From contig JAEZYD010000029.1 in assembly GCA_023419375.1 (NCBI GenBank), forward strand, positions 33,994-97,993: 64,000 nt of DNA, in the 5' to 3' direction. The first letter of the stretch is position 1, and every line of letters starts with the position of its first letter. Position numbers and translations under genes: made by a program. Below are positions 1-9,509 of the stretch, one piece after another. The notes under the pieces were generated by a model, which was not told the origin of the DNA, made no database searches, and saw only the letters and a list, made by a program, of their open reading frames with translations. This DNA comes from Pseudomonadota bacterium. Its GTDB lineage: Bacteria; Desulfobacterota; Desulfovibrionia; Desulfovibrionales; Desulfovibrionaceae.

Positions 1-1
1 G

Positions 2-631
2 CAGTCCGCCTGTTCGCAGTGGCGCGAGGCGGGCGTACCCGCCGAACGGCTGGGCGAAGTGGAAGCCCTGCGTTACCTCTATCTGGCGGACAATGACGCG
101 CAAAAGGCCAGCGCACCTGCGAGCCATGGTTCCACGCCTGCTCCCATGCGTCTGCTGGCCGTAACCAGTTTTTTTGCGGACGAAACCGAGGCCCATCTGG
201 CCCTGCTTGCCCGTTCGCTGCATGCGGGCCTGCTTGACGGATGGGAAATTCGCGTAAAGCCGCACCCCTACCTGCCGGTTCAGGAAAGGCTCAAGGCCTT
301 GCTGGGCCGCCGCGCGCAGGACGTGCAGGTGGTGGATGGCCCCATTGCCGACCAGCTTGCCCCCGGCGTGGTGGTCTGGGCCTCCAATTCCACCACCGTG
401 GCGCTTGAAGCCGCCATCAAGGGGTTGCCCGTGGTGGCGATGCTGCCCACAGACGACTTTGACCTCTGCCCCCTGCAAGATGTAGCCAGTCTGCCGCGCA
501 CCGGCAGCGTGGACGATGTTGCCAGCGCGCTGCAAACGGCAGCGCCTCTGCACCTTCCACCTGAATATCTTGACCTGAACGTCGATCTTCCCAGATGGGA
601 AAAACTGCTGCACCTGAGAGGAAAACCATGA
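2..631 (+). CDS. Surface-carbohydrate biosynthesis protein, C-terminal part (5' truncated by window edge)
   Basis: The reading frame is open from base 2 without a start, so only about the last 209 residues are present. They form a Rossmann-like C-terminal domain: a strand RLLAVTSFF, a patch RVKPHPY at about two fifths of the visible part, then WASNSTTVALEAAIKGLPVV, the arrangement used by capsule or sialic-acid-like glycosyltransferases to hold a nucleotide sugar. It resembles surface carbohydrate biosynthesis proteins found in flagellin or LPS glycosylation loci, but without the N-terminal half the substrate cannot be told. Its stop overlaps the next start (ATGA at 628-631), so the two genes are probably translationally coupled. 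Confidence 0.55.
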   Translation, partial: QSACSQWREAGVPAERLGEVEALRYLYLADNDAQKASAPASHGSTPAPMRLLAVTSFFADETEAHLALLARSLHAGLLDGWEIRVKPHPYLPVQERLKALLGRRAQDVQVVDGPIADQLAPGVVVWASNSTTVALEAAIKGLPVVAMLPTDDFDLCPLQDVASLPRTGSVDDVASALQTAAPLHLPPEYLDLNVDLPRWEKLLHLRGKP

Positions 632-1101
632 GTACGCATGACAGAGTGGCCGCCCTGGTGCGCCACTACTATTGGGACAGAGATCTCAACTGCGCCCGCA
701 CAACCCTGCGTTGCCTGGAAAATGTTCTCGAAGAACCGCTCCACCCGCAGGTATACACTGCCACTGTGGGCTGCCACGGCGCTGGCGGCACTGGCGGGCA
801 ATGCGGCCTTGTGGAGGGCGGCTTGCTGCTCATCGGCCTGCGCGGCGCGGAACTGGGCAAGGAAGAATCCGAAATCGTTGATCTGTGCGCGCAGTTTGCC
901 GCACTGTTCACTGAACGCTTCGGCAGCCTCTCCTGCAAGGATTTGCGGCCCGGCGGCATCCACCCCAATGATCCCCCGCATCTGTGCGAATCCGTTTCGG
1001 TTGACGCCATATGTTTTTTGCATGACTTTCTTGACGAAATGACGCATTCCGCCGAGCCTAACCGCAGAAAACCTGGATTTGGAGCCGATACGGCAGAATA
1101 G
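628..1101 (+). CDS. C_GCAxxG_C_C family putative redox protein
   Basis: A 157-residue protein matching the C_GCAxxG_C_C family, small cysteine-rich proteins common in anaerobes and suspected to bind a redox centre. The diagnostic glycine/cysteine block GCHGAGGTGGQCGLVEG lies near residue 50, with a Cys upstream (NCARTTLRCL) and another in SCKDL. The first Cys of the canonical GCA motif is kept but the following residues diverge (GCH). The start at 628 has a purine-rich GAGAGG about 7 bases upstream and overlaps the preceding stop. No partner enzyme is visible and the biochemical role of the family is unknown. Confidence 0.6.
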   Translation: MSTHDRVAALVRHYYWDRDLNCARTTLRCLENVLEEPLHPQVYTATVGCHGAGGTGGQCGLVEGGLLLIGLRGAELGKEESEIVDLCAQFAALFTERFGSLSCKDLRPGGIHPNDPPHLCESVSVDAICFLHDFLDEMTHSAEPNRRKPGFGADTAE

Positions 1102-1238
1102 GATTCCATTTTCCCCCTTTGACAATAATGCCCGGAGCGAATAGGTTCCGCGCAGACGGCTCTTTGCGGCCGTACACTTTTTATGCGTCTGCCCTCCGGC
1201 AGGCGGTCACCCTCAACCCTATGGAAGGAGCATCCTAC

Positions 1239-1328
1239 ATGTCGTCCGACAGTTGCCACAGTTCCCCTTCGGAACCTGACAGTTTACGTCGCACCACTCT
1301 TTCCACGCCATTCCGTTCCCGTAGCTGA
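1239..1328 (+). CDS. Candidate Mg2+-sensing leader peptide ahead of mgtA (29 aa)
   Basis: A short frame beginning ATG at 1239 behind a strong AAGGAG (1224-1229) encodes MSSDSCHSSPSEPDSLRR and then TTLSTPFRSRS. It is Ser-rich and has an acidic-proline stretch SEPDS followed by arginines, recalling the EPDP...RRR layout of the E. coli MgtL leader, where Asp/Glu/Pro codons destabilise ribosomes at low Mg2+ and switch mgtA transcription. A small hairpin (GTTCCccttcGGAAC, 1261-1275) lies within the frame and a GC-rich one follows it before the mgtA ribosome site. The peptide is seen directly; its regulatory role is inference. Confidence 0.5.
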   Translation: MSSDSCHSSPSEPDSLRRTTLSTPFRSRS

Positions 1329-1340
1329 AGATCTTCCTGC

Positions 1341-1363
1341 GGGTAGCGCGTTGCGCGTGCTCC
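1341..1363 (+). promoter_or_regulatory. GC-rich hairpin between leader ORF and mgtA
   Basis: The sequence GCGGGTAGCGCG followed by TTGCGCGTGCTCCC can fold into an imperfect stem directly after the leader stop and just before AGGAGG (1365-1370). It could mask the ribosome site or form part of an attenuator. No U-tract follows it. Confidence 0.35.
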
Positions 1364-1375
1364 CAGGAGGATTTT

Positions 1376-4135
1376 ATGGTTCTGCGCTCTTTTCTGCCGC
1401 ACGGCCTTGTTGTGCCGTTTGCCCGTATTTTTGGCCGCAAAGGCCACGCCTCTGCCCATACCGTCAGTACTGAACTGGTTCGCCAGGCTGCAACCCGCCT
1501 GCTTGACGCCGCCCGCGTTGAGCCGGACGAAGCCCTGCAGACGTTCAACTCCTCGCCCGATGGGCTTACCCGCCATCAGGTGCATGAGATGCGCCACCAG
1601 TACGGGGCCAATATTCTTGCCGCCAAGGGCAGGGACAGCCTGCCCAAACGCCTGTTCACCTCGTTTATCAATCCCTTCAGCGTTGTGCTCCTGCTGCTGG
1701 CCTGCATTTCCTTCTTTACCGACTACCTGCTTGTAGCTGCCGGAGAAAGAGACCTTACCGCCGTTATTATCGTGATGGTCATGGTCTGCATCAGCGGCGT
1801 GCTGCATTTCGTGCAGGAGGCCCGCTCCGGCAATGCCGTGGCCCGCCTTGAATCGCTGGTCAAAACCACCATTGAAGTGGTGCGCGAGGGCGAGGGCAAG
1901 GAACTGCCCATCAATTCGCTCGTGGTGGGCGATGTGGTACGCCTTGCCGCAGGCGACATGATCCCCGCCGACATGCGCATTCTGCGGGCCAAGGATCTTT
2001 TTGTCAGTCAGTCTTCCCTCACGGGCGAGAGTGAACCGGTGGAAAAGTTCCCCCATGCCCTGCCCGCTGGCACTGCCGCCGCCTCGCCCCTTGATTGCGA
2101 CAATCTGGCCTTCATGGGCAGCAACGTTGTCAGCGGCGCGGCCTACGGCCTTGTGCTGGCTGTGGGCGGAGCCTCGCTTTTCGGCTCTCTGGCGCGCCAG
2201 ATTGCGGCCACAACCACGCCCACCAGCTTTGACAAAGGCGTGAATTCCGTTTCCTGGCTGCTTTTGCGCTTCATGATCTGCATGGCCCCGGTGGTGCTAT
2301 TTATCAACGGCTTCACCAAGGGCGACTGGGTGGAAGCCGCCTTGTTTGCCCTTTCCGTTGCCGTGGGTCTTACACCCGAGATGCTGCCAACCGTGGTGTC
2401 CGCCAATCTGGTGCGCGGGGCCGTGTTTATGGCCCGTAAAAAGGTGATTGCCCGCCGCCTCAACGCCATCCAGAACCTTGGGGCCATGGACGTGCTGTGC
2501 ACCGACAAGACGGGCACCCTCACGCAGGACAGGATTGTGCTTGAGTATTCGCTCGATATTCACGGCACGGAAGACGCCCGCGTGCTGCGCCATGCCTTTT
2601 TGAACAGCTGGTTCCAGACCGGCCTCAAAAACCTGCTGGACGCCGCCATCGTCAACCACGCCGATGAACTGAGCATGCAGCCCCTGCGCAAAGAATACAG
2701 CCTTGTGGACGAAATGCCCTTTGATTTCAGCCGCCGCCGCATGAGCGTGGTGGTGGCGGACACCACGGGCAAAACCCAGATCATCACCAAGGGCGCGCTG
2801 GAAGAAATGCTCACCGTATGCGCCTATGCCGAATACCACGGGCAGGTCGAACCGCTCACGCCCGAACTCCAGGCTGAAATACTGGAGCGCGTGCGCCGCT
2901 ACAACAACGACGGCATGCGCGTGGTGGGCGTGGCGCACAAAACCATGTCCGCGCCTGGCGGCGTTTTCTCTGTGGCGGACGAAAAAGATATGGTGCTGCT
3001 GGGCTATCTGGCTTTTCTTGATCCGCCCAAGGACTCCGCATCAAAGGCTCTGGCCGCGCTCAACGAGCACGGCGTCCGCGTAAAGGTGCTGACAGGCGAC
3101 AACGATGCCGTTACCCGCAGCGTGTGCCGACAGGTGGGATTGCCGGGAAAAAAAATTCTGTTGGGCGCAGAAATTGAAGAGATGGACGATGCGGCCCTGA
3201 AGACTGCCGTTGAAGAAGCCGACATTTTCGCCAAGCTCAGCCCTCGCCAAAAAGCCCGCATTGTGACCTGCCTGCGCGGCAACGGCCATGTGGTGGGCTT
3301 TATGGGCGACGGCATCAACGATGCCCCGGCCATGAAGAACGCCGATGTGGGTATTTCCGTTGATTCCGCCGTGGACGTGGCGCGGGAATCCGCGGGCGTC
3401 ATTCTGCTGGAAAAAGACCTCACCGTGCTTGAGGCCGGGGTGATGGAAGGCCGTCGCACCTATGCCAACATCATCAAATATATAAAGATCACCGTCAGTT
3501 CCAACTTCGGCAACATGTTCTCCGTGCTGGCTGCCAGCGTGTTTCTGCCGTTCCTGCCCATGACGCCCCTGCAGATTCTGGTGCTCAACTTGCTCTACGA
3601 TGTCTCCTGCACGGCCATGCCCTGGGACAATGTGGACGAGGACTTTCTGCGCAAGCCCCGCAACTGGGACACGGACAGCATCCGGCGGTTCATGTTCTGG
3701 CTCGGGCCTACCAGCTCGATCTTTGACCTCACAACCTATGCCCTGCTGTTCTGGGTGATCTGCCCTGCCGTGGTGCCCATGCCCGCAGGCGGCTGGCAGG
3801 CCATGAGCAGCACCGATCAGGCGAGCTTTGCCGCCCTGTTTCAGGCGGGCTGGTTTGTGGAATCGTTGTGGACGCAGACCATGGTCATCCACATGCTGCG
3901 CACCCCGGGCATCCCCTTGCTGCACAGCCGCGCCGCATGGCAGGTGACCCTGCTCACGGGGCTTGGCGTTGCCGTGGGCACGGCCATTCCCTTTACCGCT
4001 TTAGGCCAAGGGCTGGATATGGGCGCGCTGCCCGCCAGCTACTTCCCCTGGCTGGCGGCAGTGCTTGTGGGTTATCTGACCCTGGCCACGCTGGTAAAGC
4101 GGGCCTTTATGCGCCGCTACAACACATGGTTATAA
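1376..4135 (+). CDS. mgtA: Magnesium-translocating P-type ATPase
   Basis: A 919-residue P-type (P3B) ATPase that imports Mg2+ across the inner membrane at the cost of ATP; E. coli MgtA has 898 residues. All hallmark motifs are intact: TGES at 216-219 in the actuator domain, the phosphorylated Asp377 in DKTGTLT, and GDGINDAPA from 644 in the hinge. Hydrophobic segments lie before and after the actuator domain and in the C-terminal third (NLLYDVSCTAMPWDNVDED is typical of the family). The start has an ideal AGGAGG six bases upstream. The leader peptide and hairpins upstream suggest post-initiation control by Mg2+. A stem-loop follows the stop. Confidence 0.95.
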   Translation: MVLRSFLPHGLVVPFARIFGRKGHASAHTVSTELVRQAATRLLDAARVEPDEALQTFNSSPDGLTRHQVHEMRHQYGANILAAKGRDSLPKRLFTSFINPFSVVLLLLACISFFTDYLLVAAGERDLTAVIIVMVMVCISGVLHFVQEARSGNAVARLESLVKTTIEVVREGEGKELPINSLVVGDVVRLAAGDMIPADMRILRAKDLFVSQSSLTGESEPVEKFPHALPAGTAAASPLDCDNLAFMGSNVVSGAAYGLVLAVGGASLFGSLARQIAATTTPTSFDKGVNSVSWLLLRFMICMAPVVLFINGFTKGDWVEAALFALSVAVGLTPEMLPTVVSANLVRGAVFMARKKVIARRLNAIQNLGAMDVLCTDKTGTLTQDRIVLEYSLDIHGTEDARVLRHAFLNSWFQTGLKNLLDAAIVNHADELSMQPLRKEYSLVDEMPFDFSRRRMSVVVADTTGKTQIITKGALEEMLTVCAYAEYHGQVEPLTPELQAEILERVRRYNNDGMRVVGVAHKTMSAPGGVFSVADEKDMVLLGYLAFLDPPKDSASKALAALNEHGVRVKVLTGDNDAVTRSVCRQVGLPGKKILLGAEIEEMDDAALKTAVEEADIFAKLSPRQKARIVTCLRGNGHVVGFMGDGINDAPAMKNADVGISVDSAVDVARESAGVILLEKDLTVLEAGVMEGRRTYANIIKYIKITVSSNFGNMFSVLAASVFLPFLPMTPLQILVLNLLYDVSCTAMPWDNVDEDFLRKPRNWDTDSIRRFMFWLGPTSSIFDLTTYALLFWVICPAVVPMPAGGWQAMSSTDQASFAALFQAGWFVESLWTQTMVIHMLRTPGIPLLHSRAAWQVTLLTGLGVAVGTAIPFTALGQGLDMGALPASYFPWLAAVLVGYLTLATLVKRAFMRRYNTWL

Positions 4136-4141
4136 CAAGAA

Positions 4142-4180
4142 CTGCGGTCAGGGGGCTGGTTTTCAACCTCCTGACCGCAG
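4142..4180 (+). terminator. Stem-loop after mgtA
   Basis: Inverted repeat CTGCGGTCAGG / CCTGACCGCAG with a loop of about 17 bases, seven bases after the mgtA stop. There is no clear T-run on the plus strand, so it may act as a Rho-assisted or mRNA-stabilising element. Confidence 0.5.
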
Positions 4181-4247
4181 CACGAAAAGAAGCAGTCATC
4201 TGTTCCCGGCAAGGCTGCCTCAAACAGCCAGCGGACAAAAGCACTGT

Positions 4248-5450
4248 TTAACGTTTGCTGTCAAAAAATTCCTTCTGATCCCCCACCCCATACAAAAACG
4301 CACCCCGATGGTCGGCGGTGTCGCCAGCATACACGGCCTCAGCCCTGGCTCCCCCAGCGGTGATGGTGTAGCCCACGGCAAGGGTGGACACGTAGGGCGG
4401 CATGACCTCATCCACCTTGCCGTAATAGTAGCGGCAAGGCGTTGCCGAGCGCCACATGAAGGCCTGATTGTCGCGCAATCTGCTGAAAAATGAGTCCATA
4501 CCCGCCGAGGATTGCGCCGCGACTTCCGGTTGCACCAGATCGGCAATCTTGGCGGGTATCTGCGGTTGCAACTCTTCCCAGCCAATCTTGTTCTCGTAAA
4601 AATCGCGGCAGGCAGCCTGATACTCGGGTCTGATGACGGTCTGCGGCAGGCCGGGCATGTCGTAATAGTAGGCGTAGGAATGGGTAAACAGAATGACGCT
4701 GCCCGCGAGCCACGTGGCGTCAAGCGCTGAGGGGTTGTTTATCCAGCGGGTCAGCAGCAGGTACAGATCGGCTGGCGTAGCCGCCGTTGCCGCCGCCTTG
4801 ACGGGCATATCCAGAGATTCGAGCCGGTGGCGGAACTGTTGGGTGCTCCAGCTGCCCTGCGACCAGCCGCTGAGATAGAGGCCGTCCTCTTCAATGCCCA
4901 GATCCGCCAGCACCGCGCGGGCGGCAAAAAGCATGTCCATGCAGGCCTGCACTGTCGACTCGCGCACCATGTAGCTGTCCGGCTCTGTGGAATCTCCCTT
5001 GCCGATGTAGTCCGCGCCGATCACCACATAGCCGTTCCCCGCCAGCCGCGCGGTCACAATGCGCGTTTCGTCCGATTCTTCGGGGCGGGAGGGCACCGCT
5101 GTGCGGGTAAATACCGTGCCGTGCTGGTACGAAACCACGGGCAGCTTCTTTTGGGCTATTTGCGGCACTGCCACAAGGCCGGAAGCCAGCGTGGGCCGAT
5201 TGCCCTGTTCCGGAATCATGGTTGTGTACAGCACCTTGTACAGGCTCACGCCATTGGCGGCCTCAGAATACTGCATTTTGAAATTGCTGAATGCCGCCAC
5301 TTCTGACGTAAGAATTTTATTCAGCCGTTCAACGCTGTAGTCGCCGATGTGCGTATAGCGCACGCCGGAGGTCACATCCTTGTAGTCTGCCGCGCTGGCG
5401 GTGACTGCCAGCAGCATGAACAAAAAAGCACTGATTATGGTCTGCCGCAT
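4248..5450 (-). CDS. Exported alpha/beta hydrolase (secretory lipase-like)
   Basis: A 400-residue protein with a clear signal peptide (hydrophobic residues 5-18, cleavage near ASA-A at 20-21). The core is an alpha/beta-hydrolase: strand LPVVSYQHGT (oxyanion region), VVIGADYIGKG, and the nucleophile elbow GWSQG near residue 195. A late DTADHRGAF supplies the probable catalytic His. This layout matches the secretory lipase or prolyl-oligopeptidase-like esterases of the periplasm. The start is preceded by GGAGG. It is transcribed alone, converging on mgtA. The substrate is unknown; an ester or lipid is likely. Confidence 0.7.
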   Translation of the reverse strand: MRQTIISAFLFMLLAVTASAADYKDVTSGVRYTHIGDYSVERLNKILTSEVAAFSNFKMQYSEAANGVSLYKVLYTTMIPEQGNRPTLASGLVAVPQIAQKKLPVVSYQHGTVFTRTAVPSRPEESDETRIVTARLAGNGYVVIGADYIGKGDSTEPDSYMVRESTVQACMDMLFAARAVLADLGIEEDGLYLSGWSQGSWSTQQFRHRLESLDMPVKAAATAATPADLYLLLTRWINNPSALDATWLAGSVILFTHSYAYYYDMPGLPQTVIRPEYQAACRDFYENKIGWEELQPQIPAKIADLVQPEVAAQSSAGMDSFFSRLRDNQAFMWRSATPCRYYYGKVDEVMPPYVSTLAVGYTITAGGARAEAVYAGDTADHRGAFLYGVGDQKEFFDSKR

Positions 5451-5551
5451 GGAGCCTCCGGGTTTGCTGGTGTTTTTTCCACACTACTGATGCAGCGTTC
5501 TTTTGCAAGCCTCTGTGAGCCGCCCTAAAAGCTGCCCCCGAAGAATATCTG

Positions 5552-5579
5552 AAAAGGGGCCTGCCATGCGGCAAGCCCC
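5552..5579 (-). terminator. Intrinsic terminator of the 5608-7650 receptor gene
   Basis: On the minus strand GGGGCTTGCC-gcat-GGCAGGCCCC is followed by TTTTC, 29 bases after the receptor stop. Confidence 0.75.
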
Positions 5580-5607
5580 CCAATATTGGTACATGCAGAC
5601 AGGCGGG

Positions 5608-7650
5608 CTAGTTTCCGGACTTCATGTTGCTGATAAGCCCGCGCAGCACCTGGGCCTGCTGGGCCATGTCGGAAACCGCCCCGGCAGAATGCTGCATGGC
5701 GGAGCTGGTTTCGAGCGAGATGCGGTTCACGTCCTCAATGGAGCGGTTGATCTCCTCACTGGTGGAGGACTGCTCTTCCGCAGCTGTGGCGATGGACTGC
5801 ACCTGCTGGGCCGTGGCGTCCACCAGGTTCACAATTTCATGCAGGGCCTCGCCCGAGGTGCCCGCAAGCGCGGTGGCGGTGTCAATCATGCCCACGACCT
5901 GCTCCACGTTACCCACGTTTTTACGTGTGCCATTCTGGATATCGCGGATGGCGTCGCCCACTTCCTTGGTGGCGGTCATGGTCTTTTCCGCCAGTTTGCG
6001 CACTTCATCGGCAACCACGGCAAATCCGCGTCCGGCTTCGCCTGCGCGCGCCGCTTCAATGGCCGCATTGAGGGCCAACAGGTTGGTCTGGTCGGCGATA
6101 TCCGAAATAACGCCCAATATCTGCCCCGTGCTCTCGGCCTGCTTGCCGAGGGAGGCCATTTCCGTTTTCAGTTCCACGGCTCTGGTCTGGATGCGGCTGA
6201 TATCCTTTACCACGCGGGCCACCACATCGGCGCCGCTTTCAGCCTTGCTCTTGGCAGTGTTGGCGGATTCTGCCGCCTGGCTGGCGTTGCGCGCCACTTC
6301 AAGCACGGTGGCGTTCATTTCTTCCATGGCGGTGGCTGTTTCGCCCACGCGCGCGGTCTGGCTTGCAGCGCCACGGCTCGCCTGTTCAACCTGGGCCGAG
6401 AGTTCTTCCGAAGCCGTGGTTACGGCTTCCACAACGCCTTCAAGCTCGGTGGCGGCATGCAGCATGCCATCGGCCTTGGCCTGTTCAGCGGCCATGCGGG
6501 CGGCCTCGGCTTCTTTGGTCGCGCTGGCGGCGCGTTCCGATTCTTCCTGCGCCAGACGGCTTTTTCCGTCAGCCTCGGCTATCTTGTCTTTAAGGCTGCC
6601 CACCATGCTGCGCAGGCTGTCTGCCAGATGGCCGATTTCATTGCGCAGATTGATTGTCAGGGAGGATTCAAGATTGCCGTCCGCAACCTCCGAAGCAAAA
6701 GCCTGCAACTGCCGCAAGGGGCGCACAACAACCTTGTCCAGCGCGAACAGGCAAATGCCCACAAGCGACAGAATCGTGACAAACCCCAGCACCAGCATGG
6801 CGTTGCGCTGCTCATGGGCCGGGGCTTCTATTTCCTCGCGGCTCACGGTCACGCCAACGCGCCAGTTCCAGTTGGGGGCAACATCCCAGGCCAGCATGCG
6901 TTTTTCGCCGTTACGCACAAATTCCACGCCATTGCCGGAGTCAGCCTTGACCATTTCGCTGACGCCCGGCTCTCCCGCCATATTTTTGAGGATAAGCTCG
7001 CTGTCCACGTGGCTGATCACAACGCCTTCGGGCGAAACCACAATGACGCGGCCTGTCTTGCCAATGGTAATGGCCTTGAGATTCTTGGTCAGGCTGTCAA
7101 TGTCGTAGGACATGCCCACGCCGCCAACCACTTTGCCTTTGTCGTCAAAAATGGGCGTAGTGACGCTGACTATGAGCTTGCCCGTGGCAATGCTTTTGAG
7201 CGGGGCGGAACTGTACCCCACCTTGCCAGCCAGAGCATCCTTTATGTATTCACGCTCAGCCAGATCGTTAACCTTGCCCAGTTTACCCTGTGCGCAAAGA
7301 ATAACCTGCTTGCCCGAAGCATCAAACAGATAGAGCGTATTTATCTCGGGTGCAGCCTGCGACATGGCAGCAAGAAAAACTTCCGCGCCCTTTTTGTCTT
7401 CGCCCGTAAGCAGAAATTCACGCAGTCTTGGCGGCTTGGAAACACCGTTTACAAACATGCTGAGCTGGGTTCCAAAATCGCCCAGAGATTTGCTTACCGT
7501 ATCTGCGGTGAGATCCATTTCGTGAGTGCTTGCCTTAAGGTTCGCCTCATCCCCCATGCGCGTTACGACAACAACCAGAGCCGACTGCACCGCCAGGACC
7601 ACGATGCTGATGACCAGCAACATGGCAGTTCTGATACTGCGTGAAAACAT
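5608..7650 (-). CDS. Methyl-accepting chemotaxis protein, Cache type
   Basis: A 680-residue transmembrane chemoreceptor. Residues about 10-32 form TM1, about 35-280 the periplasmic double-Cache sensor (with IKDALAGKVGYSSAPLKS and PIFDDKGKVVGGVGMSYDI), and about 283-305 TM2, followed by HAMP (VVRPLRQLQAFASEVADGN) and a long cytoplasmic coiled coil. The conserved hairpin tip reads DQTNLLALNAAIEAARAGE, the CheA/CheW contact. dCache receptors usually sense organic acids or amino acids. AAGGATG precedes the ATG. The C-terminus lacks a CheR-tether pentapeptide. It is monocistronic and has its own terminator. Confidence 0.93.
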   Translation of the reverse strand: MFSRSIRTAMLLVISIVVLAVQSALVVVVTRMGDEANLKASTHEMDLTADTVSKSLGDFGTQLSMFVNGVSKPPRLREFLLTGEDKKGAEVFLAAMSQAAPEINTLYLFDASGKQVILCAQGKLGKVNDLAEREYIKDALAGKVGYSSAPLKSIATGKLIVSVTTPIFDDKGKVVGGVGMSYDIDSLTKNLKAITIGKTGRVIVVSPEGVVISHVDSELILKNMAGEPGVSEMVKADSGNGVEFVRNGEKRMLAWDVAPNWNWRVGVTVSREEIEAPAHEQRNAMLVLGFVTILSLVGICLFALDKVVVRPLRQLQAFASEVADGNLESSLTINLRNEIGHLADSLRSMVGSLKDKIAEADGKSRLAQEESERAASATKEAEAARMAAEQAKADGMLHAATELEGVVEAVTTASEELSAQVEQASRGAASQTARVGETATAMEEMNATVLEVARNASQAAESANTAKSKAESGADVVARVVKDISRIQTRAVELKTEMASLGKQAESTGQILGVISDIADQTNLLALNAAIEAARAGEAGRGFAVVADEVRKLAEKTMTATKEVGDAIRDIQNGTRKNVGNVEQVVGMIDTATALAGTSGEALHEIVNLVDATAQQVQSIATAAEEQSSTSEEINRSIEDVNRISLETSSAMQHSAGAVSDMAQQAQVLRGLISNMKSGN

Positions 7651-7843
7651 AAAAACATCCTTTGCGTAATAAAACCTGTCATCTCAACGCATTGATCCTT
7701 GGTGCTTCATATGCGGCAGCCCCCGTTTCGGGAGGGTGACAATGCCCCAAGAGATCATGCCGTGCGGCCCGCAACGCGGCTATTTTCAAAAAGCCACGTA
7801 ATCTACGTACCAGAGGAGGAGCGGCATGCTGCACAGCAAAAAG

Positions 7844-7876
7844 AAGCGGCAGCGCAACAGACATGCGCTGCCGCTT
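7844..7876 (-). terminator. Intrinsic terminator of thrC
   Basis: AAGCGGCAGCGC and GCGCTGCCGCTT form a perfect 12-bp stem with a 9-base loop, followed on the minus strand by CTTTTTG. The rest of 7651-7906 shows no gene. Confidence 0.85.
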
Positions 7877-7906
7877 CATTGATTATCGGCTTCTGTAATA
7901 TAAACT

Positions 7907-9352
7907 TTACTTTTTTTGTAAAGAAAGTCGTCCGGCCACGGCATCCGCCCCCATGCGGGCGAATTCGGCCACTTCACGCCCCTGACGGGCGCTTTCGGGC
8001 AGGAGCAGTTCCGGCTTGTTGGCCAGGCTTTTGTCTGGCGTGACGCCGTATTCCGCCGGGAAGGAGTCGTTGAAGTACATGTCCTGAAAACCAGCGAACT
8101 TGAGCGCATGGGCCGTTGCGTCAAGCACGGCATGCTCCTTGTCGCTGATAAGGCCAAGGGCCTTGGCGTTCATGAGGCCCGCAAGGCATTCTCCGCCCTG
8201 GGTGCAGGCAATGTGGCCGTGCCGATTGGCAACAATCATGGCGTCCATGATCTGCTGCTCGGTCACGCGCACCACCTGAAAAGCCCCTTCGCCGCCCTTT
8301 TCGATAAACATCTCCGCCAGCTTGCGCACGCGCGGGAAGGAAACGGGATTGCCGATCATGGCGGCCTGGGCCACGCTGGGCGTGACGGTCACGGGCTGCC
8401 AGTGGCGGGCACCCTTGGGCGCATCGTAATAACGCCACACCGGGTCGGCATGCTCGGACTGCACGCCAAATACGCGGGGCAGCGAAGTGATGATGCCAAG
8501 CTCCAGCATCTTCAGGAAGCCGCACATGATGGCCGTGATGTTGCCTGCGTTGCCGATGGGCACAAAGAGGCACAGGTCGGTCATGTCCCAGCCGTACCAC
8601 TGGGCGGTTTCATACGCGTAGGATTCCTGCCCGAGGATGCGCCAGCTGTTCTTGGAATTGAGCAGGGCCACGCGGTAATTTTCGGCCAGAAGCTCGACCA
8701 CCTTCATGCAGTCGTCAAACACGCCGGGCAGTTCAAGCACGGTTGCGCCGCTGCCAAGGGGCTGGGAAAGCTGCTGGGGCGTTACCTTGCCGTGGGGCAG
8801 AAGCACCACGCTCTTGAGGGGCGCGCCCACATAGGAGGCGTAAAGGGCCGCTGCCGCCGAGGTGTCGCCAGTGGAGGCGCATACGGTCAGCACTTCGTCC
8901 CACTTGTTGCGGCGGCACAGCCACTTGAGGTAGCTGAACGCGCAGGCCATGCCGCGATCCTTAAAGGACGCGCTGGGGTTCTGGCCGTCGTTCTTGTAGG
9001 CAAAGGGCACGCCCACGCGGTCGCGCAGGGCCGGGGCCGCTTCAATAATCGGCGTGATGCCTTCGCCCAGATACACGATATCGTCTTCGTCCAGCAGGGG
9101 AGCAAGCAGCTCGTAAAAACGGAATATCCCCCGAAGCGCGGTGCTGCGGCTGGCGGAACGGGCGTCAAAAAGCCCGCGCCACTCTGCGCCGCTGCGTTCT
9201 TTCAGTTTGTCGAAATCCAGGTTTTCCAGCAGAAACACGCCGCCGCACTGCGGGCAGGTGTACAACAGGCTGTCGCCGGGATGACGCGCGCCGCAGTCAA
9301 GACAAACATACTCCATGCGGCCGCGATAGGCCGGAAAATCCGCATGCGCCAT
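7907..9352 (-). CDS. thrC: Threonine synthase
   Basis: A 481-residue PLP enzyme converting O-phospho-L-homoserine to L-threonine and phosphate, the last step of threonine synthesis. The PLP lysine is Lys131 in NPSASFKDRGM, and the phosphate-binding glycine loop reads PIGNAGNITA. The N-terminus carries a rubredoxin-like knuckle pair CLDC (residues 17-20) and CPQC (33-36), common in threonine synthases of anaerobes and archaea. AAGGAG lies eight bases before the ATG. It sits downstream of plsY on the same strand with a 157-bp gap, so cotranscription is possible but not required. Confidence 0.92.
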   Translation of the reverse strand: MAHADFPAYRGRMEYVCLDCGARHPGDSLLYTCPQCGGVFLLENLDFDKLKERSGAEWRGLFDARSASRSTALRGIFRFYELLAPLLDEDDIVYLGEGITPIIEAAPALRDRVGVPFAYKNDGQNPSASFKDRGMACAFSYLKWLCRRNKWDEVLTVCASTGDTSAAAALYASYVGAPLKSVVLLPHGKVTPQQLSQPLGSGATVLELPGVFDDCMKVVELLAENYRVALLNSKNSWRILGQESYAYETAQWYGWDMTDLCLFVPIGNAGNITAIMCGFLKMLELGIITSLPRVFGVQSEHADPVWRYYDAPKGARHWQPVTVTPSVAQAAMIGNPVSFPRVRKLAEMFIEKGGEGAFQVVRVTEQQIMDAMIVANRHGHIACTQGGECLAGLMNAKALGLISDKEHAVLDATAHALKFAGFQDMYFNDSFPAEYGVTPDKSLANKPELLLPESARQGREVAEFARMGADAVAGRLSLQKK

Positions 9353-9509
9353 GAGAGAAACTCCTTGATAATGGCATCAGGAAGGGGCTTTGCAATCCCC
9401 GTCCTCACCCCCGGTCTGCAAAAACATTTTGCGGCCAGGGGCGCTTGTGGCTGTGACAATGGCGGCACAGGAGGCCGCAGCATTGCCGAAATCTGCGGGG
9501 AAGCCGAGG

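Noticed and set aside
1102..1375. M-box Mg2+ riboswitch before mgtA
   Set aside because: The conserved M-box core sequence was not seen; the leader peptide is a better explanation.
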